From Chitinophagales bacterium (GTDB lineage Bacteria > Bacteroidota > Bacteroidia > Chitinophagales > UBA10324): a stretch of 64,000 nt of DNA. The stretch is from positions 62,001-126,000 of the forward strand of contig JAIBAY010000006.1 of NCBI GenBank assembly GCA_019694975.1, written 5' to 3'. Positions 1-8,685 of this stretch are shown one piece after another (position 1 is the first letter of the stretch; each line of letters begins with the position of its first letter). The position numbers and the translations under genes are program-made. The notes beneath the pieces are model-generated. The model was not told the DNA's origin. It did no database searches and worked only from the letters and a program-made list of their open reading frames with translations.

Positions 1-167
1 CGACCACAACCGATTTTGAAGTGGAACTGGCGAACATAACCGGTGAAAGATTGGCGTTGCTGAAAAATGAAAGCACGATCGATATGTCCAGTCTTGCGGC
101 AGGTGTATATTTTATAAAAATTGCTACCGCTGAGCAAACGGTTGTGAAGAAGGTGGTGAAGCGGTAA
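1..167 (+). CDS. T9SS cargo protein, C-terminal fragment
   Basis: The open frame enters from the left edge (first full codon at base 3) and stops at TAA 165-167, so only about 54 residues are visible. They form the end of a type A T9SS sorting domain: alternating beta-strand residues, an 'SSLAAGVYFIKI' strand, then a basic tail ending in KKVVKR. In this family the domain directs passage through the type IX secretion system and is cleaved at the cell surface. The functional part of the protein lies outside the window and cannot be named. A strong hairpin terminator follows 50 bases downstream. Confidence 0.8.
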   Translation, partial: TTTDFEVELANITGERLALLKNESTIDMSSLAAGVYFIKIATAEQTVVKKVVKR

Positions 168-216
168 TCAGTTATTGGTTATGCGTAGCGGGGAATTTAT
201 GCAGTAGCGAAGTCAT

Positions 217-249
217 AAACCCTGATGAGGAAACCCGTCAGGGTTTTTT
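217..249 (+). terminator. Rho-independent terminator
   Basis: A perfect 9-bp stem (AAACCCTGA at 217-225 with TCAGGGTTT at 238-246) with a 12-base loop runs into a T tract. It follows the T9SS cargo gene that ends at 167 and separates it from pheS. Confidence 0.85.
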
Positions 250-443
250 ATTGGGAAGGAAGATATTTTGTACAGGGCTGACGAATGCACTCGTCAAATT
301 TACATTCATAAATAATTGTCGAGGATGATGACCTCAGGCAAAATTACAATTGCTCGGTAGTACGGAACGCCACCGGCAAATTCATGGCACACATTGCCTG
401 TGAATTTGATTTTTCTTCACGTTCTTTGTGCTTCATAATTAAC

Positions 444-1451
444 ATGATGGCAAACGAACTATTCGAGAAGGTAGCTACCATGCTGCAGGAAATGGAAGCG
501 GAGGTGATTTCAAATGCGGCAGCACTGGAGCAATTCCGGATACGGTATCTCGGCAGCAAAAACGTGATCAAGGATGTGTTTGCTGAAATGAAGCAGGTGC
601 CCAATGAGCGCAAGAAGGAGTTCGGGCAGGTGGTGAATGCGCTGAAGCAAAAGGCAGAAGAGAAATTTCAACTTTTAAAAGATCAGCTTTCATCCACAAC
701 CACTTCATCCAAATCTGAAACAATTGATCTCTCCATGCCGGGCAATCCGATGGCACTGGGTTCAAGACATCCGGTGGCAGTGATCCGTAAAAAGGTGATT
801 GATATATTCGGACGCATCGGTTTCCAGGTGGCGGAAGGTCCGGAGATTGAAGATGAATGGCACAACTTCACGGCGTTGAACATTCCGGAAGATCATCCGG
901 CGCGTGACATGACGGATTCATTCTATATAGAAAATCCGGGTATCATTCTCCGTTCGCAAACCAGCAATGTGCAGATAAGGGTGATGGAAACACAAAAACC
1001 TCCCATCCGCATCATAGCGCCCGGACGTGTTTACCGCAACGAAACCATCACGTACAAACACCATGTTATTTTTCATCAGCTGGAAGGACTGTACGTTGAT
1101 AAAAATGTCTCCTTCGCCGATCTTAAACAGACGATGTATTATTTCTTCAAAGAATTTTTCGGGGATGATTTCGAATGGCGTTTCCGGCCTTCCTATTTTC
1201 CTTTTACGGAGGTATCCGCGGAACTGGACATCAGGCGGAAGGGAACTGTAAAATGGATGGAGATACTGGGCTGCGGTATGGTTCATCCGAAGGTGCTGGA
1301 GAATTGTAAGATTGATCCGGAAGTGTATACCGGCTATGCCTGGGGAATGGGTATTGAAAGATTAGTATTGCTCAAATATGATATCCCTGATATCCGCATG
1401 CTGTTTGAAAATGATGTGCGGTTCCTGGAGCAGTTTGAAGCAGCGAGGTAA
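444..1451 (+). CDS. pheS: Phenylalanine--tRNA ligase alpha subunit
   Basis: PheS charges tRNA-Phe with phenylalanine as part of the alpha2beta2 synthetase in the cytoplasm. The 335-residue product has the usual layout. A helical coiled-coil N-terminus (residues ~1-85) binds tRNA. A class II catalytic core follows, with motif 2 (RVYRNETI, then the FHQLEG signature) and motif 3 (GMGIERLVLLKY) near the C-terminus. The open frame extends upstream to 384, but those 20 residues do not fit the family; the MMANELFEK start at 444 (or the next ATG at 447) gives the normal length. pheT is not adjacent, which is common in Bacteroidota. Confidence 0.95.
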   Translation: MMANELFEKVATMLQEMEAEVISNAAALEQFRIRYLGSKNVIKDVFAEMKQVPNERKKEFGQVVNALKQKAEEKFQLLKDQLSSTTTSSKSETIDLSMPGNPMALGSRHPVAVIRKKVIDIFGRIGFQVAEGPEIEDEWHNFTALNIPEDHPARDMTDSFYIENPGIILRSQTSNVQIRVMETQKPPIRIIAPGRVYRNETITYKHHVIFHQLEGLYVDKNVSFADLKQTMYYFFKEFFGDDFEWRFRPSYFPFTEVSAELDIRRKGTVKWMEILGCGMVHPKVLENCKIDPEVYTGYAWGMGIERLVLLKYDIPDIRMLFENDVRFLEQFEAAR

Positions 1452-1477
1452 GAAAGTTATCAGGCAAAATCGGATGT

Positions 1478-2890
1478 TCAGAAAACTAATTTGTTCAACG
1501 CCTTCACCATATTTCTGCGGTTGCTGTATTTCACTTTAAATTCGTTGGTGAGTGATTTTGCAATGCTGATACCGGTCGGCAATGATTGAATCTTGCGCAG
1601 CATTTTTACCATGTATTCGTAGTGTTCACGTCCCATATTTTGTTCGGCATACCGCCGAAGGGCCACCCGGTAAATGTCTGCCAGTTCTTGCGGAAACCGG
1701 TCTTTCAGCAGATCATAGTACGTTTCCACAAATTCCAGCGATGCATTTTTTTGGACGAGTGCCAGCAGGCGCGGCCAGTATTTTTCTTCGGTATAAATAG
1801 CTGCCAATGCCCGGAAGCCCGGTAACCCGAAATGTGTTTCCGCTTTCAGCGAACTGATTATTTTTTCGACCTCCGCCGCCCACTTTTCAGATTCGTAAGT
1901 AGATTTCACGTGACGATAGTATTCGATGTTGAAACGGTCATAAAACAGCCGCAAGCCTGTCTGCCGTATAGTACGCTGGTCGTTTTCCAGCAGGGCGATT
2001 TTTAAAATCAGTATATCCCATTCCGAACTGCTATACAACCGTCCCTTCTGCATCTCGCTGCGTTTGCTTTCCTTCAGCAGTTCTTTAGCCGCAGCAAAAT
2101 CTTTCTTCATTATATATTCATCAATCAGCTGCCGCCTGAATGCCTTGATCCGCAGGTTGCCTTCCATCACCAGGTGCGCTTCCTCTACTCTGCCCATCTT
2201 TTCCAGCAGTTGTATCTTTTTCCGAAGAAAAAATTCTTCATACCGCTCATTAACTGCGCTTTTCTGCAGTTTACCAGATGCTGTAATCAGCTGTTCAAGC
2301 AATGACAGGATACGGTATTGCTGTTCTTCGTTTGCCGCACCGTCTAAGAGCAGGTTGATCCAGTCATCTGCCACGCCGGAGTGCCGGTATTCGTCTTTGA
2401 GCGCCTGCTGCAAAGCCGTTTCAAAGATGAGTTCTTTCAACTGAGGGCCGGCATCGGCATGCATGATATCATCGAGCAATGAAAAAGCCGCGATGACTTT
2501 TTGTTGCAGGAGCAGTTCGGGATCATCATGGCGTCCAAGGAGCGGATGAACGAATTCAATCAGCACCACTGCCAGGTGAAACGGGTCGAGGTAGTTTTTT
2601 GATGCTAATTGATCTGCCGCCTGCAACAGTAATGTATCGAGCCGCGCTGCAACAGTTGTTATATAGCCGCCGTTCGCTTCATCATCAGCGATAATCTGCT
2701 GAATGAGTAATTGGAATTTGTCTTTGCCTGAAATTTTAAGCCGGTCTGCAAACTTCAGCAGGAACGCTGTTTCAAAAGATTTGTTTTGCGCGGCGTAAGT
2801 CTCCATAAATTCACGCAGCTCTTTATCCCTTACTTTTTTCAGTAAGGAAGCAAACAGTGAAGTTGCGGAATGACGTAATGCCTTATCCAT
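1478..2890 (-). CDS. Helical-repeat protein of unknown function
   Basis: 470 residues, almost entirely predicted helix, rich in Leu, Ala, Glu and Lys, with no signal peptide or membrane segment. The pattern of paired amphipathic helices suggests TPR-like or HEAT-like repeats. The last ~100 residues (ADIYRVALRRYAEQ..., EHYEYMVKMLRKI..., VKYSNRRNMVKALNKL) resemble the C-terminal region of SWIM zinc-finger proteins, but I see no CxCx(n)CxH SWIM motif, so it may be a stand-alone version of that tail. It starts with ATG at 2890 and converges on pheS with a 26-base gap. A near-consensus minus-strand -7 box (TATCTTTA, 2974-2981) lies about 85 bases upstream. No function can be assigned. Confidence 0.6.
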   Translation of the reverse strand: MDKALRHSATSLFASLLKKVRDKELREFMETYAAQNKSFETAFLLKFADRLKISGKDKFQLLIQQIIADDEANGGYITTVAARLDTLLLQAADQLASKNYLDPFHLAVVLIEFVHPLLGRHDDPELLLQQKVIAAFSLLDDIMHADAGPQLKELIFETALQQALKDEYRHSGVADDWINLLLDGAANEEQQYRILSLLEQLITASGKLQKSAVNERYEEFFLRKKIQLLEKMGRVEEAHLVMEGNLRIKAFRRQLIDEYIMKKDFAAAKELLKESKRSEMQKGRLYSSSEWDILILKIALLENDQRTIRQTGLRLFYDRFNIEYYRHVKSTYESEKWAAEVEKIISSLKAETHFGLPGFRALAAIYTEEKYWPRLLALVQKNASLEFVETYYDLLKDRFPQELADIYRVALRRYAEQNMGREHYEYMVKMLRKIQSLPTGISIAKSLTNEFKVKYSNRRNMVKALNKLVF

Positions 2891-3234
2891 GGTCGGCGGC
2901 TGCTACAGGAAGCAGGAGTAACACGGGTGATGAATGTTTAACGCAGGTTTTCTCAAAGAGAGTTTAACTGGTAAAGATAGCAAGATGACAGGAAGTTAAT
3001 GTCTGCGCGTATGTATATTATCACTCAGTTTAAGCGCATCAGTCTGTCATTCGTTTGCTTCGGTGTTTGTCAGGAAAATCCGCATCATATATTCGCCATT
3101 ACCTGATTTGGAAGGCGGGTTAATTTGAAGCGCATGCACTGCTCCTGCCGGGCGAATGGAAGATGAATCGTTCAAGTGATCTTATTACACTGTAACTTGC
3201 AGTTCCGGCGCTGATGATCTTCAGTAGCGCAACC
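2891..3234. other. Intergenic region between divergent genes
   Basis: 344 bases with no credible gene, between the divergent helical-repeat gene and the 3-hydroxyacyl-CoA dehydrogenase. It must hold both promoters. On the minus strand TATCTTTA (2974-2981) is one base off the TAnnTTTG box. On the plus strand TAACTTGC (about 3193-3200) is a weaker match, 35 bases before the dehydrogenase ATG. No repeats or strong hairpins were seen. Confidence 0.5.
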
Positions 3235-4095
3235 ATGAAAACGATAGAACAAATCCATTCCATTGCAGTTGTTGGTGCAGGCACAATGGGCGCAGGCATA
3301 GCGCAGCTCGCCGCGCAGGCCGGTTACAATACCATTTTATATGATGTGGAAGATAAGGCTCTCCGTCATGGAATCGACGCTATCACGGATAACCTGACTA
3401 TTGCTGTTGAAAAAGGAAAAATTGATGCTGCAGAGCAGCAAAGGATATTGTCGCGCATTCATCCTTCCGGTAATTTCAGCGACCTGGCGGCAGACGTTGT
3501 GATTGAAGCGATCGTGGAGCGACTGGAAATTAAAACAAATCTCTTCCGGCAATTGGCGCAATTAACAGAAGCGGATGAATCCATTTTTTGTTCCAACACT
3601 TCTTCCATACCTATTACAATGCTGTCAGCAGCAATTCCTTACCCGGAACGTGTTGCGGGCATGCATTTTTTTAATCCTGCTTATCTCATGAAGCTGGTGG
3701 AAGTAGTGTCAGGAGAACGGACGGCGGAAGCCTGCGCCAAAACGGTTTTTGCGCTTGCCGTCAAAATGGGTAAACAGCCGGTGATGGCGAAAGACAAGCC
3801 GGGCTTTATCGTGAACCGTATCGGCAAGATGTATCATACCGAATCGCTCCGCCTGCTGGAGGAAAAAGTCGCTCCCGTTGCAGCTATTGATCAGTTGCTC
3901 GAATCACGCGGATTCAGGATGGGGCCTTTCAGGCTGATAGACCTCATCGGCGTAGATGCCAACCTGAACGTAACAAAATCATTGTATGAATTGATGCAGC
4001 ATGAGCCGCGTTTCAGGCCCAGTGACATTCAGCAGCAGATGGTGGATGCAGGATGCCTGGGGAAAAAGACCGGGCGCGGATTTTACCGCTATTGA
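3235..4095 (+). CDS. 3-hydroxybutyryl-CoA / 3-hydroxyacyl-CoA dehydrogenase
   Basis: A stand-alone 286-residue NAD-dependent 3-hydroxyacyl-CoA dehydrogenase that interconverts 3-hydroxyacyl-CoA and 3-ketoacyl-CoA in fatty-acid or butyrate-type metabolism. The N-terminal Rossmann fold carries GAGTMG at residues 14-19. The catalytic His lies in GMHFFNP and the following dimerisation domain ends in the typical GRGFYRY. Length agrees with the Hbd/PaaH family. The start is ATG 3235 (MKTIEQIHSIAVVG); the upstream in-frame ATG at 3214 adds seven residues not seen in the family. It stands alone, with no beta-oxidation partner beside it, so the physiological substrate is open. Confidence 0.9.
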   Translation: MKTIEQIHSIAVVGAGTMGAGIAQLAAQAGYNTILYDVEDKALRHGIDAITDNLTIAVEKGKIDAAEQQRILSRIHPSGNFSDLAADVVIEAIVERLEIKTNLFRQLAQLTEADESIFCSNTSSIPITMLSAAIPYPERVAGMHFFNPAYLMKLVEVVSGERTAEACAKTVFALAVKMGKQPVMAKDKPGFIVNRIGKMYHTESLRLLEEKVAPVAAIDQLLESRGFRMGPFRLIDLIGVDANLNVTKSLYELMQHEPRFRPSDIQQQMVDAGCLGKKTGRGFYRY

Positions 4096-4255
4096 TTGCT
4101 TCACCCGGAAATAAGATGACACCTGCATGCATAGCTGAACCTCGTTGAAAACGGTGCACGGTGATTGTGCTGATGCGATTGCAGCAGCGGCGGCATGTTC
4201 TCAAAATCAGGTTTCAGCGGCGGCTGCGCATACAGCAAAATGATAGTATAAAATC

Positions 4256-4263
4256 TATCTTTG
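4256..4263 (+). promoter_or_regulatory. gcvT promoter, -7 box
   Basis: TATCTTTG matches the Bacteroidota -7 consensus TAnnTTTG. It ends 30 bases before the gcvT ATG at 4294, giving a short leader. No clear TTTG -33 element is present at 19-21 bases upstream. Confidence 0.6.
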
Positions 4264-4293
4264 CGCAAACATTATGCACCCGTACTGCTTGCT

Positions 4294-5376
4294 ATGAAAA
4301 CAACACTCTTAACAGACACACATATAAAACTCGGCGCAAAGATGGCTGAGTTTGCAGGTTTCAATATGCCGATCTCCTATGCCGGCATCAATGCCGAGCA
4401 CCAATGTGTGCGTGAAAATGTAGGCGTGTTTGATGTTTCTCACATGGGTGAATTTGTGATCAAGGGTTCACGCGCGCTTGAGCTGATTCAGCTCGTTACT
4501 TCCAATGATGCATCAAAGCTGAAGATCGGCGATGTACAGTATAGCTGCCTGCCCAATGATAAAGGCGGTATTGTTGATGATTTGCTGGTGTATCACCTGC
4601 AGGATAATTCTTATATGCTGGTGGTGAATGCTTCCAATATTGAAAAGGACTGGAACTGGATCATGCAGCATAACACGTTTGGGGCGGAGATGAATAATAT
4701 CAGTGACCGTGCGGGATTGCTGGCTGTTCAGGGACCGAATGCCATTAAAGTGTTGCAGAAGCTGACCACTACCGACCTGTCGCAGATTCCTTATTACAAA
4801 TTTGCGCGCGGCGTTTTTGGCGGGGTAAAAAATGTGCTGATGTCAAACACCGGTTACACCGGCGCCGGCGGGTTTGAAATTTATTTTGATACGGCTGATG
4901 CGGGAGATCTGTGGTATAAGATTTTTGAAGCGGGCAAAGAATTCGGCATACAGCCAATCGGCCTCGGGGCAAGAGATACATTACGGCTGGAAATGGGTTT
5001 TTGCCTGTATGGTAATGATATAGATGATACCACATCACCGATTGAAGCAGGGCTTGGCTGGATCACCAAATTCACCAAGGATTTTGTTGCCAGGGATATC
5101 ATTGAAGCACAAAAAAAGAATGGTGTTGCACGTAAACTGGTAGGATTTGAAATGATTGATAAAGGGATTGCCCGTCACGGCCATAATATTGTGGATGCAG
5201 ATGGCAAGACGATCGGCACCGTAACGAGTGGAACGCAATCACTCACGCTGCAAAAGGCGATTGGTATGGGATATGTGCCGGTGGAGCTTTCCGCCGAAGG
5301 CAGTACCCTTTATATATCCATTCGCGACAGGCAATTGAAGGCCAGGGTGGTTAAGATGCCGTTTTTGAAAAAGTAA
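4294..5376 (+). CDS. gcvT: Aminomethyltransferase (glycine cleavage T protein)
   Basis: GcvT takes the aminomethyl group from the lipoylated H protein and transfers it to tetrahydrofolate, releasing ammonia, in the glycine cleavage system. The 360-residue product matches the family length. It starts with the conserved block ending [11 protein letters not shown] and contains the VQGPNA and [11 protein letters not shown] folate-domain motifs and the [12 protein letters not shown] segment. The C-terminal OB-like domain ends in VKMPFLKK. The ATG at 4294 is chosen over a TTG at 4261 because the TTG lies inside the -7 promoter box. gcvH and gcvP are not in the window, so the system is dispersed. 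Confidence 0.96.
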   Translation: MKTTLLTDTHIKLGAKMAEFAGFNMPISYAGINAEHQCVRENVGVFDVSHMGEFVIKGSRALELIQLVTSNDASKLKIGDVQYSCLPNDKGGIVDDLLVYHLQDNSYMLVVNASNIEKDWNWIMQHNTFGAEMNNISDRAGLLAVQGPNAIKVLQKLTTTDLSQIPYYKFARGVFGGVKNVLMSNTGYTGAGGFEIYFDTADAGDLWYKIFEAGKEFGIQPIGLGARDTLRLEMGFCLYGNDIDDTTSPIEAGLGWITKFTKDFVARDIIEAQKKNGVARKLVGFEMIDKGIARHGHNIVDADGKTIGTVTSGTQSLTLQKAIGMGYVPVELSAEGSTLYISIRDRQLKARVVKMPFLKK

Positions 5377-5736
5377 AGTTGTTGGCATGAAGCGGATCGC
5401 TTCTATGCACGCTCCGCTTCCTGGTAAGCAATCGTGTTCAGGTGAAGGATAATAAACAGCCTGTAGGAATGCGGTTGATTTCATCCTTAACAATTCATGG
5501 TTACAGCGTTGAGCAGGAATTTTCTCACGGGTCACTCTTGTCATGATGGAAAATATTTTCGTTCACCCGCCTGATGTTTGTGTTGAAGAATTGATTACCC
5601 GGAATCAATTCAGCTTAGGCGTCAAAAAAGTAACCGGATCATTCCATAATACGCGCCGTTTTATGAATAATGGTTGTGCCGGAAAAAGATAACATTAAAA
5701 ATTCTGGCTACCTTTCCACCACTAAAAGAATCGCAT
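5377..5736. other. Intergenic region with a perfect dyad
   Basis: 360 bases between gcvT and comB with no convincing gene. It holds one clear inverted repeat: GAATTGATT at 5588-5596 and AATCAATTC at 5603-5611, a 9-bp perfect stem with a 6-base loop. No T tract follows, so it is more likely an operator or RNA hairpin than a terminator. TACCTTTC (5709-5716), one base off the TAnnTTTG box, lies 20 bases before the proposed comB start. Confidence 0.5.
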
Positions 5737-6504
5737 TTGCCTGATAAATCAACCCTGGAAGTTTGCCTTACACCGGGCTTATTACCGCTGTATCCGATCA
5801 ATGGAAAAGTGGTGGTAGTGATAGATGTCTTGCGGGCAACCACAACCATGTGTGTGGCATTGGATCAGGGTGCCGAAAAGGTTATTCCTGTTGAAACGAT
5901 TGATGAATGCCTGAGCTACAAAGGGCGGGAGGGCTATATTTTAGCCGGTGAACGCAATGGCAGAAAAGTGGAGGGGTTTCATTTTGGCAATTCACCCTTT
6001 GAGTTTATGAATGGCGTAGTGAAAGGTAAAATACTCGTGCTCACCACTACTAACGGCACACGTGCCATCAAGATGACCGAGTCTTCTCACCAGGTGGTGA
6101 TTGGCGGCTTTCTCAATTTTTCCGCTTTGGCGAAATGGCTGATCAGCGAGGGGAAAGACACTTTATTGCTTTGTTCGGGCTGGCGCGATAAATTTAACCT
6201 CGAAGACACCGTGTTTGCAGGCGCACTGATTCATCATATCAAAGAGTTTTTCCTGGTGGATTCCGATTCCGCATTTGCCGCGGAAAAGCTCTACCTTAAC
6301 TCGAGGCGTAACATGTTTCATTTCATGAAGCAATCGTCTCATTACCGCCGGCTGGCACATCTTGGTGTCATCAACGATATCAAGTACTGCCTTCGCCCCG
6401 ACTTAACCGACGTGGTGCCGGTACTGAAAAACGGGGAGCTCGTGCGGGCCGACTACCGCAAGGATATGGAAGGAGAATTTTTCTCACTGAATGATCTGGA
6501 TTAA
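5737..6504 (+). CDS. comB: 2-phosphosulfolactate phosphatase family protein (ComB)
   Basis: ComB removes phosphate from 2-phosphosulfolactate to give sulfolactate, a step first described in archaeal coenzyme M synthesis. Homologues are widespread in bacteria that make no coenzyme M, where the role is less clear. The product carries the family blocks EVCLTPGLL, VVVIDVLRATTT, ILAGERNG, GNSPFEF and LTTTNGTRA. I place the start at TTG 5737 (reading MPDKSTLEVCL), giving 255 residues; the longer frame from TTG 5674 adds about 21 residues not typical of the family. The start is uncertain. No comA or comC is nearby. Confidence 0.85.
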   Translation: MPDKSTLEVCLTPGLLPLYPINGKVVVVIDVLRATTTMCVALDQGAEKVIPVETIDECLSYKGREGYILAGERNGRKVEGFHFGNSPFEFMNGVVKGKILVLTTTNGTRAIKMTESSHQVVIGGFLNFSALAKWLISEGKDTLLLCSGWRDKFNLEDTVFAGALIHHIKEFFLVDSDSAFAAEKLYLNSRRNMFHFMKQSSHYRRLAHLGVINDIKYCLRPDLTDVVPVLKNGELVRADYRKDMEGEFFSLNDLD

Positions 6505-6634
6505 CCTGCATGTTGCAGACTGGAGCAATCTGCCTTCCTGTTCAGTTATGAAAGTTTTTAATGAATGGTGATCGGCTTTTTTCGATCATGATAGTGCCGG
6601 TTATATACGCAAGGAATAAACTGATTTTTCAACA

Positions 6635-7015
6635 TTGAACAAACTGGTGCTCATTGTCGGTGTAGGTGGTTTCTTAGGTACGGTTGCCCGTTTTCTCTCG
6701 CAGCAACTCGTTTATAAACTCTATCCGGTGGTTTTTCCATACGGCACGCTTGCTGTAAACCTCACTGGTTGCTTCCTGATCGGCGTATTTTATGCAATGG
6801 CAGAAAAAAACAATCTGCTTTCACCGGAATGGCGGCTGTTTCTTACAACAGGATTCTGCGGCGGCTTCACCACGTTTTCCGCATTTACCTATGAAGGCGT
6901 GCAGATGATGGACAACAAGGATTATTTATACCTGGGAATATATGCAGCAGTCAGCGTAGCGGCAGGCATCGCCGCCACGTATCTCGGAATATGGCTGACA
7001 AAATCCGTTGGCTGA
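6635..7015 (+). CDS. crcB: Fluoride channel CrcB/Fluc
   Basis: CrcB proteins form dimeric fluoride-export channels in the cytoplasmic membrane. The 126-residue product has four hydrophobic segments and the family signatures GTLAVNLTGCF (Asn42) and GFCGGFTTFSAF (residues 73-84), whose Phe and Thr residues line the pore. Translation begins at TTG 6635 (MNKLVLIVGVGG); no ATG fits. I looked for a fluoride riboswitch upstream and found none. It lies just ahead of the complex I operon, same strand, 115 bases away, but is functionally unrelated. Confidence 0.92.
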   Translation: MNKLVLIVGVGGFLGTVARFLSQQLVYKLYPVVFPYGTLAVNLTGCFLIGVFYAMAEKNNLLSPEWRLFLTTGFCGGFTTFSAFTYEGVQMMDNKDYLYLGIYAAVSVAAGIAATYLGIWLTKSVG

Positions 7016-7130
7016 AAGTTAGGGCAGGCACCTAAAAAGATTTCCAGCTGCACGATTTATTAATTGTCGTTCTTCTCTTAACAGTATATTGTTCGAACAC
7101 ACTATATTCGTCCATCACTAATTTAATATC

Positions 7131-7481
7131 ATGGGTGCTTCATCGCTGATTGTGCTGATATGTGCTGCCGTGGCATTTTCCGCCGGCGGCATGGCTGTGG
7201 CTAAATTGCTGGTAAAAGGCAGCACCAATCCGGCTAAAGGACAAGCCTATGAATGTGGCATTCCTTCCAAAGGCACGCCATGGGATCAGTTTAATGTGGG
7301 CTATTATCTGTTTGCACTCATCTTTTTGATTTTTGATGTTGAACTGATTTTTATGTACCCGTGGGCCGTAGTGGTGAAGCAGGTCGGATGGCCCGCCCTG
7401 GTGGAGATCGTGATTTTTCTCTTCATCCTGTTCCTGGGTTTTCTGTATGCTCATAAAAAGGGAGCATTGAAATGGATGTGA
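7131..7481 (+). CDS. nuoA: NADH-quinone oxidoreductase subunit A
   Basis: NuoA is a small membrane subunit of complex I at the junction between the peripheral and membrane arms. 116 residues with three hydrophobic segments and the conserved loop YECGIPSKGTPWDQFNVGYY. The acidic second helix (FALIFLIFDVELIFMYPWA) is the family hallmark. It is the first gene of the nuo cluster. TATATTCG (7103-7110), one base off the -7 consensus, lies 20 bases before the ATG and may be the operon promoter. Confidence 0.95.
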   Translation: MGASSLIVLICAAVAFSAGGMAVAKLLVKGSTNPAKGQAYECGIPSKGTPWDQFNVGYYLFALIFLIFDVELIFMYPWAVVVKQVGWPALVEIVIFLFILFLGFLYAHKKGALKWM

Positions 7482-7558
7482 TGACTGAACCTGGTTATTC
7501 CGGTTACAGTAATCAGTTTTGATACAAACGATTTAATTTTCAAATTAAAATACGACGA

Positions 7559-8110
7559 TTGGAAGCAGCTGATCCGATAACAGAGAAGCAATCATTTCCG
7601 GGGCAGGTTCATGAATTGCCGGGCGGAGGCGTTGTGCTGAGTAAGCTGGATGAAGTGATCAACTGGGCACGATCCAATTCATTATGGCCGCTCACCTTTG
7701 CAACGAGTTGCTGTGGCATAGAAATGATGTCGGTGGCCGGCGCGAAATACGATTTTTCCAGGTTTGGATTTGAAGTGGCGCGCGCCACACCGCGGCAGGC
7801 CGATGTGATTATTATCGCAGGTACCATCGTGAACAAGATGGCGCCGGTGCTGAAGCGATTGTATGATCAGATGGCAGAACCGAAGTACGTGATTGCCATG
7901 GGTGCCTGCGCCATCAGCGGCGGCCCTTTTTTCTACAACACCTATTCCGTGGTGAAGGGCGCCGACCATGTGATTCCGGTAGATGTTTACGTTGCCGGAT
8001 GTCCGCCGCGCCCCGAGGCACTGCTCAACGCGCTCATCACCCTGCAGGAAAAAATAAGAAGTGGTGCCACACGGGAACAGATTAAAAGCGGAGCGCAGGA
8101 TATGCCGTAA
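7559..8110 (+). CDS. nuoB: NADH-quinone oxidoreductase subunit B
   Basis: NuoB holds cluster N2, the last iron-sulfur centre before quinone. The four ligands are visible: the tandem Cys51-Cys52 in TSCCGIEMM, Cys117 in MGACAISGG and Cys148 in VAGCPPRPE. 183 residues, normal length. The only plausible start is TTG 7559, just behind an AT-rich imperfect palindrome (about 7532-7550). It lies 77 bases after nuoA and 53 before nuoC. Confidence 0.95.
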   Translation: MEAADPITEKQSFPGQVHELPGGGVVLSKLDEVINWARSNSLWPLTFATSCCGIEMMSVAGAKYDFSRFGFEVARATPRQADVIIIAGTIVNKMAPVLKRLYDQMAEPKYVIAMGACAISGGPFFYNTYSVVKGADHVIPVDVYVAGCPPRPEALLNALITLQEKIRSGATREQIKSGAQDMP

Positions 8111-8163
8111 CATCAACCGGCAAGATCGAATGACCTGTAAGGCATAAAAATGCCGGAAGAAAA

Positions 8164-8619
8164 ATGACCAACGAAGAATTAAAGACAAAAATCACCCTCC
8201 TTTCGCCGGGAGCCGCGTTTGAGGAAGCCACCGAATGGCTGACCGTGCTGGCCGATCCGTTGAACTGGAAGAATCTTGCAACGCAACTGCGCAATGATGA
8301 TTTATTGAAGTTCGACTACTTGTTCTGCCTCACCTGTGTCGACTGGAAATCACACCTGTCAGTCATCTATCATCTTACTTCCACTGCTTACCGTCACCAT
8401 GTAGTGGTGAAGGCAAAACTCGATCGCGGCAATCCGGAGATAGAAACCGTCAGTGACATCTGGCGCACGGCGGAATTTCATGAGCGGGAAGTATTTGAAT
8501 TATTCGGTGTCACATTTCTGCATCATCCTGATCTGCGGCGATTGATTCTGCCCGATGATTTTGAAGGATTTCCGTTGAGAAAAGATTTTGAAGATCCGGT
8601 GAATATGATAAAACTGTAA
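8164..8619 (+). CDS. nuoC: NADH-quinone oxidoreductase subunit C
   Basis: The 30-kDa subunit of the complex I connecting module. 151 residues carrying the family signature around HEREVFELFGVTFLHHPDLRRLILPDD. It is a separate gene from nuoD, unlike the nuoCD fusions of Bacteroides and enteric bacteria. ATG at 8164. It lies between nuoB and nuoD in the standard order. Confidence 0.94.
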   Translation: MTNEELKTKITLLSPGAAFEEATEWLTVLADPLNWKNLATQLRNDDLLKFDYLFCLTCVDWKSHLSVIYHLTSTAYRHHVVVKAKLDRGNPEIETVSDIWRTAEFHEREVFELFGVTFLHHPDLRRLILPDDFEGFPLRKDFEDPVNMIKL

Positions 8620-8685
8620 CCCAAAGAACAGGATGGCAGGAGCGGCATCATTTCAGCAGCAACCATCCGCTGTAAAAAAACAATT

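Noticed and set aside
6540-6634. Possible fluoride riboswitch ahead of crcB
   Set aside because: The stretch GGTGATCGG looks superficially like the crcB motif start, but the pseudoknot and conserved core are not present.
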